A stretch of 42,633 nt of DNA, from contig CAMDFJ010000010.1 in assembly GCA_945897435.1 (NCBI GenBank), forward strand, positions 1-42,633. Reading direction: 5' to 3'. Below the pieces are notes generated by a model, which searched no databases, was not told the origin of the DNA, and saw nothing but the letters and a program-made list of their open reading frames with translations. Each line of letters opens with the position of its first letter. The first letter of the stretch is position 1. The position numbers and the translations under genes were made by a program. This DNA comes from Candidatus Kuenenia stuttgartensis (GTDB lineage Bacteria > Planctomycetota > Planctomycetia > Pirellulales > UBA1268). Positions 14,308-23,482 of the stretch are shown here, one piece after another.

Positions 14308-16380
14308 TCAAAACACGCCGAGCGATTCGACCCAGCGGCAGAGCAGTTCGGCGGGCGGTCCGGCGGCTGGCAGTGGGATCGTGCCAACGGCGTACCCGGC
14401 CTGCTCGAGCCGGCGGCGGTCGGCGTCGATCCTCGACGAATCCTCGGCGCCGAACAGCACCCAGCGGCTCCGGCCGGGTTCGGCGGGTTCAATCTTCGCC
14501 TGCCGAGGCAGCGGTGAATCGAGCAGCGCCACTCCCCGCACCGCCGGTCCGAGAGCCGAGGCAGCGAGCCAGGCAAAGGCCCCCCCTGCCCCGCTGCCTG
14601 CCATCCCGATCCGGGATCGGTCGAGCGGCCGCCGCGACCGCAGCGCATCGATCGCCCGTGCAATCCCGGGGATGTCCTCGCGGGACCAGCGATCTGGATC
14701 CTCGGCCACCGGGAGAATGACTGCGATTCCATGCCTCGAGGCCGCCTCGCTCCAGGCCATCGCCAGTCGATCTGCCGCGGCGGCGACGTCCCGCGGCTGG
14801 CCTCCGGATGGTGCGACGCAATACACGAGCACGCCAAGCGGCTCATCCGTTGTCCCGGCGGGCATGACGACAATTGGCGGCCTGGCCACCTCGGGTGACT
14901 CGAGTCGTTCGATCGTGGCCGGTTCGACTGCGGCCTGGGCCGAGGGTACTTCATCGGGAATATCCACGGGCGCCGCCGCTGTCACCAAATCGAGACTCAG
15001 GGCCGCGTCGCCCCGTCGGATTCCGAGCCGAAGACTGCGGCCGATTTCACTGCCGCCAACGACGCCTTCGAGGTCGACAGCCGCATCGACGGCAATCGGT
15101 TCCGCCGCGGCATCGCCCTCCAGATCGGCGATCGACTCGATCAGGTCGCCTTGACGAATCCCCGCCTGCGCCGCCGGACCGTTTGGCCAGGGCCAGCCCA
15201 CGGTCACCCCGCGGCCCGCGGCCTTCGCTGCCGGTCGGGGATCGGGGGCCGCACCAGCGTCCGCCGGACCAGCTTCCACCGAATCGGGCCGCGTGTCGTT
15301 GGCGGCACGAACCGGAACGATGCCGAGCACCGGTCGCCGCCAGGGCGGCAGGCTGTCTGTGAGCATCGCGGAGGCGTTCACCCGCTCGATGGCCAGGCCG
15401 CGTTTTCGCTCGATGACGAGGTCGACTTTGTCACCTGCGTAGAGGGGCGCGAGCACATGCTTCAGCTGGGCGATCCGACTGACCGGCATGCCGTTGGCGA
15501 CGACCACCGTGTCGCCCGGCCTGACCCCCGCCTTCGCCGCCGGCGAACCACCGCGGACCGTCGCGATCGTGGCAGCTGCCGTGAACGGATCGCGGGACCT
15601 GTAGGTGATCCCGAGAATGCCCGGCCGCAGCGTGTCGCCCTGTTGGAGCCGCGGCAGCACGCGGAGGACGTCCTCGATCGGGACGGCGAATCCGATGCCC
15701 GAATCGTAGAGTTCGGTGCCGGTCGTCATGCCGGCCTGCTCGGCCGGCAGTGGTGCGAGGATCCCGATCAGTCGGCCTTCGATATCGATCAATGGTCCGC
15801 CATAGTTGGCCGGTGAGACCGCGGCATCGGTCTGCACCGCCCTGCCCCAGGCCCGATTGGTCGCCGAGAGGATGCCGACGGCGACGCTGGCGGTGGTGTG
15901 GCTCCATGCCCTCCCCACGGCGAGCGTCCACTGACCGATGCCGCGTTGCTCGAGGGGCGCAGGGCCGGCCGTGAACAGCGGCTCGTTGGCCGGCTCGATC
16001 CGCAGGAGCACGAGGCCCCGAGCCTGGTCGCGACCGACGGCGCGGGCGGCCAGTCGAGCGCCGGACGGCAGGACGACGATCGCGTCGGCGACATCGTCGG
16101 GCACGGCGAAGGCGGTCGTGATCACCCAGCCTTCCGGGTCGACGACGAACCCGCTGGAGGGCCCACTGGCGGCCGCGGCCTCTGCCGCACCGCCGAGGGC
16201 CGCCTCGGAGAGCGCCGTAGGCTCGATTCGCACGACCGCCGGGGCAACCCGCTCGACAGCGGCGCGAAAGGCTGCCTGCTCCTCGAGTTCAAGGCCCTCG
16301 GCCCGGCCCGGTGCCGCAACCGCCATGACGAGGCCGAGGGCCTGAAGGCAGCCTCTGAACAGCATGAATCCCGTTCTCAC
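14308..16380 (-). CDS. Pseudo-protease (HtrA-like) with two PDZ regions fused to a degenerate alpha/beta-hydrolase-like domain
   Basis: A 690-residue exported protein. The GTG at 16380 overlaps the upstream TGA (GTGA) and follows GGGAGG; a signal peptide ends near PGRAEG. Residues about 45-250 have the trypsin-like HtrA fold (SGFVVDPEGWVITTAFAV, SPANYGGPLIDIEGRLIGIL), but all three catalytic positions are lost: His is Phe91, Asp is Gly122, Ser is Tyr193. Two PDZ-like regions follow (KAGVRPGDTVVVANG; AGIRQGDLIESI). The last 200 residues resemble a dienelactone/prolyl-peptidase-type hydrolase (GVLVYCVAPSGG, RIGMAGSGAGGAF), but Gly appears to occupy the nucleophile position. It probably binds peptides or acts as a scaffold (inference). 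Its two upstream neighbours are related. Confidence 0.8.
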   Translation of the reverse strand: MRTGFMLFRGCLQALGLVMAVAAPGRAEGLELEEQAAFRAAVERVAPAVVRIEPTALSEAALGGAAEAAAASGPSSGFVVDPEGWVITTAFAVPDDVADAIVVLPSGARLAARAVGRDQARGLVLLRIEPANEPLFTAGPAPLEQRGIGQWTLAVGRAWSHTTASVAVGILSATNRAWGRAVQTDAAVSPANYGGPLIDIEGRLIGILAPLPAEQAGMTTGTELYDSGIGFAVPIEDVLRVLPRLQQGDTLRPGILGITYRSRDPFTAAATIATVRGGSPAAKAGVRPGDTVVVANGMPVSRIAQLKHVLAPLYAGDKVDLVIERKRGLAIERVNASAMLTDSLPPWRRPVLGIVPVRAANDTRPDSVEAGPADAGAAPDPRPAAKAAGRGVTVGWPWPNGPAAQAGIRQGDLIESIADLEGDAAAEPIAVDAAVDLEGVVGGSEIGRSLRLGIRRGDAALSLDLVTAAAPVDIPDEVPSAQAAVEPATIERLESPEVARPPIVVMPAGTTDEPLGVLVYCVAPSGGQPRDVAAAADRLAMAWSEAASRHGIAVILPVAEDPDRWSREDIPGIARAIDALRSRRPLDRSRIGMAGSGAGGAFAWLAASALGPAVRGVALLDSPLPRQAKIEPAEPGRSRWVLFGAEDSSRIDADRRRLEQAGYAVGTIPLPAAGPPAELLCRWVESLGVF

Positions 16381-17471
16381 GGAGCCTCCCTGGCCGCGGG
16401 CCGCGGGCCGAGATCGCATTCGACGACCTGTCCGCTGCGGACCACGGTAAAGCGGACTGGGTCACCCTCGGCGAGCCGAGCCAGAGATTGCTGGACAGCC
16501 TGACGCGAGATCACCGCACGGCCGTTGATCGCAACGAGCAGATCGTCGGGACGCAATCCGGCACGGGCGGCCGCCGAATCGGGTCGGGCCGACTCGATGA
16601 AGGGAGGCGTCTTGTCGAGCAGGTCCGGAACGAAGACCACACCCATCAGGGCAGGATCGAAAGACGCCTCGGCCGTCACGGCGCTCACCGTCGTGTTCGA
16701 GTCTCCTCCCTCGAGAATTTCCCGGCAGCCGCGGGCGACCTCTGCCGCGGGCAAGGCGTAGTTGAGCCAGACGCCGCTCGTCGTGGCCCGCAGTTCCTTG
16801 CCGAGCATGCCGATCAACCGGCCCTCCCAATCGACGAGCGCCCCACCGGCCGATCCCGGATTGTTCGTGGTGCAATCGAGAATGTAGACGTCGCCGCGAT
16901 AGACAGCCTCGTAGGCCCCCCGCCGCGCCTCGAGGGGCACGACTCCCGCCACCACGCCATGCTGCGCGCTGACCCGCTCGTCACCCACCGCGACACCGAA
17001 CAGGTTTGAGAGCGCCAGAACCCGCGTGCCGGGCGGAACGCTCCCATCTCCACCGAGTTCGAAGGCGGGCAGGTCTTCGGCCGGAATCTGCAACAGGGCG
17101 ATTTCGCGACGCGGATCGATGCCGACGAGTGTCGCCGTATACCTGCGGCCGTCATCGAGCACGCAGGTGATCTGATCGGCGTCGAGCACGGTGCTCATCA
17201 CCGTCAGGATCCGGCCATCCGGCGAGACGAGGAAGCCGGTCTGGTAGGCCTCCAGGCCGCGAATGCCGCCAGCCCCGTAGATTTTCACGACCTTACGGGC
17301 GGCCGCCGCGATCGTTTCGACGGTCGTGGCCGCAGCCGCCTTTCGTCCGGTCCCCTCGCCGAAGCAACCGCAGACAAAACTGCCTGCCAGGAGTCCGGCG
17401 AGCAGAACGCCTGCAGGCCGACTGAGTCCTGATCCGAGTCGACTCTCTTTCCAACGCGGGGATCGGATCAT
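16377..17471 (-). CDS. Catalytically degenerate HtrA-like protein with one PDZ domain, possible lipoprotein
   Basis: A 364-residue exported protein. The ATG at 17471 overlaps the upstream TGA (ATGA). The leader AGVLLAGLLAGSFVCGCFG has cysteines after the hydrophobic stretch, one in a loose lipobox, so it may be lipid-anchored. The HtrA-like domain (TGFLVSPDGRILTVMSTVLD, LVGIDPRREIALLQI, TTNNPGSAGGALVDWEGRLIGML) has Ser93 for His, Glu123 for Asp and Ala208 for the nucleophile Ser, so it cannot be a serine protease. A PDZ domain follows (ARAGLRPDDLLVAINGRAV). It is the middle of three successive HtrA-like genes and may present substrates to the active upstream protease (inference). Confidence 0.82.
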   Translation of the reverse strand: MIRSPRWKESRLGSGLSRPAGVLLAGLLAGSFVCGCFGEGTGRKAAAATTVETIAAAARKVVKIYGAGGIRGLEAYQTGFLVSPDGRILTVMSTVLDADQITCVLDDGRRYTATLVGIDPRREIALLQIPAEDLPAFELGGDGSVPPGTRVLALSNLFGVAVGDERVSAQHGVVAGVVPLEARRGAYEAVYRGDVYILDCTTNNPGSAGGALVDWEGRLIGMLGKELRATTSGVWLNYALPAAEVARGCREILEGGDSNTTVSAVTAEASFDPALMGVVFVPDLLDKTPPFIESARPDSAAARAGLRPDDLLVAINGRAVISRQAVQQSLARLAEGDPVRFTVVRSGQVVECDLGPRPAAREAP

Positions 17472-19291
17472 GGAGCATCTCCAGCGGCCAGCGAGCCAAA
17501 ACTGGCCTCGTCGATCAGGAAACTGGCGAATGCCTGGTCGCCGTGGAGCACCTCGATCGCCCCTGGAACACCGGACGGAAGGCTGCCGCCGCCTGCCGCT
17601 GGAAATGAAAACCGCACCTCGCAGGGATCGGCGTCGGGCGTGGGCCAGAGTTCCAGATTGGTGATCGTGCCGTCCGATGCGAGCATGAATCGGGCCTCGA
17701 CTCCGGCAACCGCCGACTCGAGACGATCGCCGAGCGGCGGCGGTTCCGCACCCGTCCAGGCCGCAGGATCGAGCGGGGCCTGCCCCCAGTAGGTCGTTCG
17801 CCCCAGCGGCTTCGGACCCTCGAGCAGGAGTCGTCGCCAGAGGACGAGCGCCGCCAGCAGTCCGCCACTTCCGGGCGGATTGGGGTTGGCATCGAGTTCA
17901 CCCGTCGCATCGAGCGATGTGGTGCCCGTCGGCAGGTCGATCGAAGCCCGCTGATCGGAAAGCTCGATCCGGAATCGTCCGCCGGCGGCAAGTCGGCCGC
18001 TGATCACCCACGGACCGGAGCGGCCCCGCCAGAGCCCCTCGGCGGCGAGCTTCAGAGCCAGACGATCGAGGGCCAGCGTGTTGAAGTGATGATTGACGAA
18101 TCCGACCCTGGATTCATAGAGGCCGCGGACCGCCTCTGGAAGCGACTGCTCTCTGGCGGTCTCTGGACCGCGGCTCTCCTGCTTGCCCGGACCGGGAGCC
18201 GGTGGCCCGTCGGGAGGCGGCTGACGCCCTCCATCGTTCGGATTCCTGCCGGCCACGATGGCAGCCAGTTCGGCGGCCGCATGCACGGCACCGAGTCGGA
18301 CGAGAATGTCGAACCTTCTGCCCGATCTCCGGTAGGAGAGCGGCACCCTCCAGCCGGCAGGGAGCGTGCCGAGAATGTTCTTGAACGCATTGACCGTGCG
18401 AATCGGTCGGCCGGCCAGCGAGACGATCTCGTCGTCGTATCGCAGGCCGCGGCGGTAGGCATCAGACGCCTCGAGGATGTCCGACACCACGACCCGTCCG
18501 TCCTCCGCGGTGGCGACCGTGGCCCCGAGCGTCGCATGATCGACGAGGCGGCCCGCCTTGAGGCAGCCGAGAAAGTTTCGCAGCTGGTTGGAGGAGATCG
18601 CATAGCCGACACCGACGTTGACCCGGCCCCGTTTCTCGAATGACGCCCTTCCATTGACGCCGATCAGGCGGCCTGCGGCGTCGAACAGGCCGCCGCCGGA
18701 GTTGCCAGGATTGATGGCCGCATCGACCTGCAGGCAGTCGGTGTATTCGAGGATCGTGCCCGCGGGAAACTGATACCGATGGACACCAGAAACGATCCCG
18801 GCACTGATCGAGGGGCTGAAATCTGTGGCCAGCAGAAACGGATTTCCAGCCGCGAAGCAGAAGTCGCCGACCTCCACCCGATCGCTGTCGGCCAGTTCCG
18901 CCGAGGGAAATTCGCCCTCTCCGACAAGTTTGATGAGGGCGACGTCGCCTGTCGGGTCGAGTCCGACGAGCACCGCGTCGTGGAGGCTGCCGTCGGAGAG
19001 ACCGCACTGCATCGCCACACCGGCCGGCTGGACCACATGAAAGTTGGTGAGGGCATAGCCGTCGGGTGAGATCAGTACGCCGGAACCGCCGCCCGATTCC
19101 CCCGCAAAGATCGCGATCGCTGTCCGGGCTGCGTCCCGAATCGTCGCCATTCGACTCCGCTCCGCCTCCCGCACGGTGGCCGGCAGTTCTTCTGCGGCGG
19201 CCGAGGGGGAGCGACTGCTCACTCCAGACAGGACGGCCATGCAGACGAATGCCGGCAGCCATGCCCACGGTCTCGGTGTCGGTGAAGGCAT
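17468..19291 (-). CDS. HtrA/DegP-like S1C serine protease with PDZ domain and C-terminal extension
   Basis: A 607-residue exported protease. A signal peptide covers about 1-33. The trypsin-like domain has a complete triad: His85 in GYALTNFHVV, Asp116 in DPTGDVALIKL, Ser198 in INPGNSGGGLF. A PDZ domain (about 250-330; RRGLRYDDEIVSLAGRPI) follows. A Pro/Gly-rich linker near 345-375 precedes a roughly 220-residue domain that I do not recognise (VGFVNHHFNTLALDRL, ELWPTPDADPCEVRF). HtrA proteases degrade or refold misfolded envelope proteins. It is the only active member of the three-gene series and overlaps the next gene by ATGA. It follows the NPCBM-like gene after 11 bp. Confidence 0.9.
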   Translation of the reverse strand: MPSPTPRPWAWLPAFVCMAVLSGVSSRSPSAAAEELPATVREAERSRMATIRDAARTAIAIFAGESGGGSGVLISPDGYALTNFHVVQPAGVAMQCGLSDGSLHDAVLVGLDPTGDVALIKLVGEGEFPSAELADSDRVEVGDFCFAAGNPFLLATDFSPSISAGIVSGVHRYQFPAGTILEYTDCLQVDAAINPGNSGGGLFDAAGRLIGVNGRASFEKRGRVNVGVGYAISSNQLRNFLGCLKAGRLVDHATLGATVATAEDGRVVVSDILEASDAYRRGLRYDDEIVSLAGRPIRTVNAFKNILGTLPAGWRVPLSYRRSGRRFDILVRLGAVHAAAELAAIVAGRNPNDGGRQPPPDGPPAPGPGKQESRGPETAREQSLPEAVRGLYESRVGFVNHHFNTLALDRLALKLAAEGLWRGRSGPWVISGRLAAGGRFRIELSDQRASIDLPTGTTSLDATGELDANPNPPGSGGLLAALVLWRRLLLEGPKPLGRTTYWGQAPLDPAAWTGAEPPPLGDRLESAVAGVEARFMLASDGTITNLELWPTPDADPCEVRFSFPAAGGGSLPSGVPGAIEVLHGDQAFASFLIDEASFGSLAAGDAP

Positions 19292-19302
19292 GTTCGCGGC
19301 CG

Positions 19303-20538
19303 CTACTTTTCGATGACCGGATTCTCGAACCGCACCACGGGGCCGTCGGCCGCGGATTCGAAGTCGACGGTCAGCGAGAGGCGACGGGCATCCCGCAGAT
19401 CGACCTCGATCGGAACTGGTCTGTTGGAATCGATCGACTGGCGGAAGACCTCGCGATCATCGACCGCGAGGCTGACGACCGTGCCGCCGCTCCGCCCGGC
19501 GACGGCGGGCATGCAGGCCGTCCGCAACAGCCGTGCCGCCCGCGGGATCCGCCAGACGACGACCGTCCTCGGCCGCACGAGAAGCCCCGGCTGAGGAAAG
19601 CCTTCACCGGCGGGCACGGGCCTCGGGGCGAAGTAGGACGCCAGCCCTTCGATGCGGGCGAGCCCGCCGAAGAACGGTTCGACGTCGATCCGCTCGGGCG
19701 GCAGCGTGGCCAGAGAGACCAGTCGGCCTGCGGTGAAATCGATGCGGGCGAGCATCGCGGCAGGCAGCCGAATGGAGTCGTCGACGAGGAGCGATTCAGG
19801 ATCCCAGACCAGACGGTCGGCCCGCAGCCGCCCTCCGACGACATCGACGACCATCGCCGGCGACTCGTCGGCGATGGTCTCCCGCAGCCATTGCAGCCCG
19901 AGCAGCTTTGTCCGTTTGACCGGGATCGTCTCCTCGTCGAGCACGACTGTCACCGCATCGGCAGTGACCGCGGTGATGGCGCACTCCACGAACTCGAATC
20001 CCTCCCCCTTGGCCACGACGACCAGATCGCCGTCAACCGATTCGGGCAGCGATTGCGTCCAATCGGCTTCGGCAGTCGATTGCCAGACAACCCGCCGCAG
20101 ACGCTCGGCAGGAAGGGTCACCGTGCCGGCAGCCGAGATCAGGGTCGCCGTCTCGGCCGACCAGAGAAAATCCTCGCCCGAAAGCATCGATCCGTCGCGA
20201 CATTCGAGCCGCACCCTGCCGGCGGCAGCGGCCGCCGCCGGCGATCGCTCGAGGATACGGACGCTGTCGAGGGGGAGCGTGACATCATCGATCCTGATTT
20301 CAGAACTGCTGATCGACCGGAGTTCACCCTCGATGCCGCTCCCATCGACCCGATCTGCGCGAAAGGCATGGCCGACGGACGACACTGCAGCCGACGATCC
20401 GACCCCGTCAGCCCCGTGGATGGGACTGACGACGACGACCGCCGCGACGGCCAGAAGCGTTTGCGCGACCATCCACCGTGCGGGATGCCGCAGCAATGCA
20501 TGCCAGGGCACCCTGGCCAGCGATCGGATGTCGATCAT
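19303..20538 (-). CDS. Exported protein with NPCBM-like C-terminal domain
   Basis: A 411-residue protein from the ATG at 20538 (MIDIRSLARVPW); the frame extends upstream but overlaps the neighbouring gene's tail. A hydrophobic leader (MVAQTLLAVAAVVVVSPIHG) ends near residue 50. The middle has repeated short beta motifs (LRSISSSEIRIDDVTLPL, ECRDGSMLSGEDFLW, TLPAERLRRVVW) like those of planctomycete exported proteins. The last 130 residues (GLLVRPRTVVVWRIP, SLAVDDREVFRQ, VPIEVDLRDARRLSLTV, ENPVI) resemble the NPCBM/NEW2 carbohydrate-binding fold. The function is unknown; binding to cell-envelope glycans is a guess from the fold. Confidence 0.7.
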   Translation of the reverse strand: MIDIRSLARVPWHALLRHPARWMVAQTLLAVAAVVVVSPIHGADGVGSSAAVSSVGHAFRADRVDGSGIEGELRSISSSEIRIDDVTLPLDSVRILERSPAAAAAAGRVRLECRDGSMLSGEDFLWSAETATLISAAGTVTLPAERLRRVVWQSTAEADWTQSLPESVDGDLVVVAKGEGFEFVECAITAVTADAVTVVLDEETIPVKRTKLLGLQWLRETIADESPAMVVDVVGGRLRADRLVWDPESLLVDDSIRLPAAMLARIDFTAGRLVSLATLPPERIDVEPFFGGLARIEGLASYFAPRPVPAGEGFPQPGLLVRPRTVVVWRIPRAARLLRTACMPAVAGRSGGTVVSLAVDDREVFRQSIDSNRPVPIEVDLRDARRLSLTVDFESAADGPVVRFENPVIEK

Positions 20539-20569
20539 CGATGTCTCCGCGGGCCGGCTGCCTGTTCGA

Positions 20570-21661
20570 TCATCGCGATTCCCCCCCCGACGCCAGCCGC
20601 TTGAAATACTGCTCGATCGCCTCCCGGTAGTGCGCCGGAAACTCACGGCCGATCTGCTGAAGCGCCTCGTCCCGCTCGTGCGGCGGGAGGTTGCCCCAGC
20701 CGTCGCCATCACCCAGATCCCGCCGCGTCACCTCACCGGGTCCCTTGCCGTCGGCCAATCGGCTGTCGTCCATCGGCTTCCCGCCGCCGCCCGGGCCGCT
20801 TCCGCCGGAGGAACCCGAACTGCTCTGGTTCTTCTTCTGCTGCTCCTCGATCGCGGCGATCAGTTTGTCGAGCGAGGCGATCACGCCATCCTGGACGTTT
20901 CTGGTCCGCGGCCCTGCCCGGCCCTGATCGAGCCGGCGGGTGATGTCCTTCATCCGTCTCGCGATATGGTCGAGCGACTCGTCCTCGAGCGCCGCAAGAT
21001 CGGCCCGCATCAGCCGGGCGAGCCGTTCGTATCGCACCGGAATTCCACCGGCCCGTTCGAGCAGACGGTCGAGCGACTCGATCGCGGCGTCGGCCTCGAG
21101 CAGCCAGTGCTGGCAGGCGGCGCGATGAAACAGCAGCGATGCCGGGTCAATCACGCTCGCCAGATCGAGATCGGCGAGCAGGGCGAGCCCGTCGTCAAAA
21201 CGATCCCGACGCACGCACTCCCTCCCGAGCCAGAGGCGGATGCTCTCCCGTTCGAAGGCCAAAACATCGGGAGCGTCGATCCAGGCATGGTCTGCGGCCG
21301 GGTCCAGTTCGAGGGCCGCGGCCCTCGGATCGACAATTGCGATCGTCCGCATGACGGTATCGAGATGATCGACCGGGGCTTCCAGATTCTCCTCCGACTC
21401 GGGCCAGAGATCTCCCGCCCGCGATCCCTGTTCGGCAGCTGGTGCGGCTGCCGAAAGCCAGTCGAGGCAGCGTCGGCGGACGTCGGCATAGGAGGGCTGC
21501 GACCAGGTGGGCTGCCGGGCGAGGCCGGCGTCGTCGTCACCCACGGCGGCCGCTCCGACCTCCGGCTGCCGGGGGGCGGCAGGCAGCCATGACCCTGAAA
21601 GTCCGGCCAACAGGGTGACCAGAGCGATCCGGGGGAACGGGTGGCAGGTCTCACGACGCAT
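20570..21661 (-). CDS. Exported hypothetical protein of the MoxR/VWA operon
   Basis: A 363-residue protein from the ATG at 21661 (MRRETCHPFPRIALVTLLAG), whose hydrophobic leader is followed by SWLPAAPRQPEV. The middle is helical and could form TPR-like pairs (FDDGLALLADLDLASVID, HWLLEADAAIESLDRLLE). A low-complexity EEQQKKNQSSSGSSGGSG linker precedes a short conserved-looking C-terminal helix (WGNLPPHERDEALQQIGR, HYREAIEQYFKRLA). This tail is familiar from planctomycete operons with DUF4175-like genes, as I recall; no enzymatic motif is seen. It likely partners the coiled-coil protein encoded 120 bp upstream. Confidence 0.7.
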   Translation of the reverse strand: MRRETCHPFPRIALVTLLAGLSGSWLPAAPRQPEVGAAAVGDDDAGLARQPTWSQPSYADVRRRCLDWLSAAAPAAEQGSRAGDLWPESEENLEAPVDHLDTVMRTIAIVDPRAAALELDPAADHAWIDAPDVLAFERESIRLWLGRECVRRDRFDDGLALLADLDLASVIDPASLLFHRAACQHWLLEADAAIESLDRLLERAGGIPVRYERLARLMRADLAALEDESLDHIARRMKDITRRLDQGRAGPRTRNVQDGVIASLDKLIAAIEEQQKKNQSSSGSSGGSGPGGGGKPMDDSRLADGKGPGEVTRRDLGDGDGWGNLPPHERDEALQQIGREFPAHYREAIEQYFKRLASGGESR

Positions 21662-21781
21662 GGTGCGGTCCGCGCGGTGGAAGCGGTGGAAATGGAGGCG
21701 TGTGGATCCGCAAGCGTCGAGAAACCACGCCGACTCCATCATACCCGTCGGCTGGAGGCCGGTCACGAAGATGACAGCCGT

Positions 21782-23482
21782 CTACTCCGTGCGTCCGCCG
21801 ACAATGTCGCGGGCCGCCCGCTCGATCTTTCGCTGCCGCTCCGCCAGCCGGGCGAGAGCAGCCGCAAGTTCCGGCTCCTCCGCCTGCTCGACGCCATCGG
21901 CCAGGAGCTGGGAGAAACGCCTCGTCCGGCCGTTCACCCGCATCTGCAGACTGCGGATCATCTTCAGTTCCGACAGTTTGTCGACCAGCGGCTGCTCGCC
22001 CGGCTCGGCCGGCCTGCCGCCCGCTCCCCCCTGCTGCGGTTCCTGCTCGTCGCGATTCGCCTTTTCGAGGGCGGCGAGCATCTCCTCGAGATTGGTGACA
22101 AGATCCTGCACGATGCCTCGGGTCGTGCCACCGACGTCGCCGCGGCCCAGCCGGGCCGCAGCCTGGGCTGCGTCGTCGCGAATCTGCTCCAGAGCCTCGG
22201 GAATGGCAACGGCACCTCCGTCATCACGGACCAGCATCAGCGCCTTGGCGGCGTCGTTGCCGACACCCGTCTGTTCCCGACCGAGGCGGGCCGCCTCCAG
22301 TTGGCGTTCGCGGTCGGGGGCGTCCGTCCCACTCGCCGCCGGCTTCGACCCGATCGACGCCGCCAGCTTCTCGCTGCCCGCAAGAATCGCCCGCTCTGCC
22401 CGCAGCATGGCCCGCAGCCGAGACTCGAGTTGGACGAGCAGTCGCTCAATCTCCTCCTCCCGCATCTGTCGCAGGATCTCCTCGAGTTCGGCGCGGGCCG
22501 TCTCCAGTTCCTCGACCGCCTGCTCCTGCTCGCTGCGGGCGTCCCTCCGCTCGGCTTTCTCGAGCCGCTCCCGCGCCGCCTCCATCCGTTTTTCCGCCGC
22601 CTCGAGCCGCTGACGGGTTCGCTCGGCCCGGGCTGATTCGTCGTCTCCTTCCGGAACCTGTGCCTGACCGTCAGCCGACTGGGACGGGCCTGCATCGCCC
22701 TCCGAGGAATCAGACTTCTTGGGTGATCCAGATTCCTGGGGTGATCCAGATTCCTGGGACGACCCCGGATCGGCAGACGGATCGCCGTCGGGCTTCTTGC
22801 CGTCGGGCGGAGCGGCGTCGGCCGGCTTTCCTTCGCGGGCATCCATCCGTTTGGCAAATGCGCCAATGTCGCGGGAGAGCGTCTTTGTGTCCTCCGACAA
22901 GGCCTGCTGCCGGTCAGCAAGCCTGGCGGAGTCGGCACCGGCCTCCGTGGAGCCCTCGATGTCCCGCTGTCTGGCGATCGTCTTCGCCAGACGGGCGAGA
23001 AACTGCTTGACCTCGGCCTTCGTATTTGCAAGTCGCCGGTCATCGTCCCCGGATTCGAGCAGGTCGAGCAGCATCCGCAGCCTGTCGACGGCATTGGCCT
23101 GACTCGCACCGGCCTTGAGCAGTTGTCCCTTTTCGAGCAGTTCGACGATCCGACCGAGGCGATCACCCACCTCCTGTTGGCGGGCCTGTTCGAAGACGCT
23201 GCGCAGGAGTGTCGCCCGACGAGGATCGCTGACCGCAAGCAGGTCGGCGAGCCGCAGGAATGTCTTTTCGAGTTCCTGGAACTGCTCGGCGAGTTCGTGC
23301 TCGCGGGCCGCCAGCGCCGATTCATCCGCAGCAGCAGATGCCACCGGAGGCTCGGCAGCGCTGGCCGAAAGGGATGGCCAGCCGGCGGCCGCAGCCAGCA
23401 GCATCGCGGCGGTCAGCGGCCAGGCAATGGGCACGGGCCGCCGAGGGAAACTCTGCCGGGCACGATGGTCGTTCGCCTTCAT
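21782..23482 (-). CDS. Exported long coiled-coil protein
   Basis: A 566-residue protein. The ATG at 23482 overlaps the TGA of the DUF4175-like gene (ATGA). A twin-Arg-like basic N-terminus precedes a hydrophobic leader (IAWPLTAAMLLAAAAGW, then SASAAEP). Residues about 50-220 and 280-380 are strongly helical with Arg/Glu/Leu/Gln heptads (RLEAAEKRMEAARERLEKAE). Between them lies a Ser/Pro/Gly/Asp-rich linker containing a short tandem repeat. No catalytic motif is seen. The composition and position suggest a periplasmic structural partner of the adjacent membrane protein (inference). Confidence 0.75.
   Translation of the reverse strand: MKANDHRARQSFPRRPVPIAWPLTAAMLLAAAAGWPSLSASAAEPPVASAAADESALAAREHELAEQFQELEKTFLRLADLLAVSDPRRATLLRSVFEQARQQEVGDRLGRIVELLEKGQLLKAGASQANAVDRLRMLLDLLESGDDDRRLANTKAEVKQFLARLAKTIARQRDIEGSTEAGADSARLADRQQALSEDTKTLSRDIGAFAKRMDAREGKPADAAPPDGKKPDGDPSADPGSSQESGSPQESGSPKKSDSSEGDAGPSQSADGQAQVPEGDDESARAERTRQRLEAAEKRMEAARERLEKAERRDARSEQEQAVEELETARAELEEILRQMREEEIERLLVQLESRLRAMLRAERAILAGSEKLAASIGSKPAASGTDAPDRERQLEAARLGREQTGVGNDAAKALMLVRDDGGAVAIPEALEQIRDDAAQAAARLGRGDVGGTTRGIVQDLVTNLEEMLAALEKANRDEQEPQQGGAGGRPAEPGEQPLVDKLSELKMIRSLQMRVNGRTRRFSQLLADGVEQAEEPELAAALARLAERQRKIERAARDIVGGRTE
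22722..22757. repeat. 18-bp in-frame tandem repeat, two perfect copies
   Basis: GGTGATCCAGATTCCTGG occurs twice in tandem (22722-22739, 22740-22757), with a degenerate copy before it. On the coding (minus) strand it encodes the repeated SGSPQE-type hexapeptide in the disordered linker of the coiled-coil protein. It is probably a slippage-generated spacer whose copy number may vary between strains. Confidence 0.8.

Noticed and set aside
13554-14954. 466-aa extended form of the first RluA-type gene
   Set aside because: The extra 216 residues are out-of-frame shadow of the fusion protein; the family start at 14306 directly follows the upstream stop.
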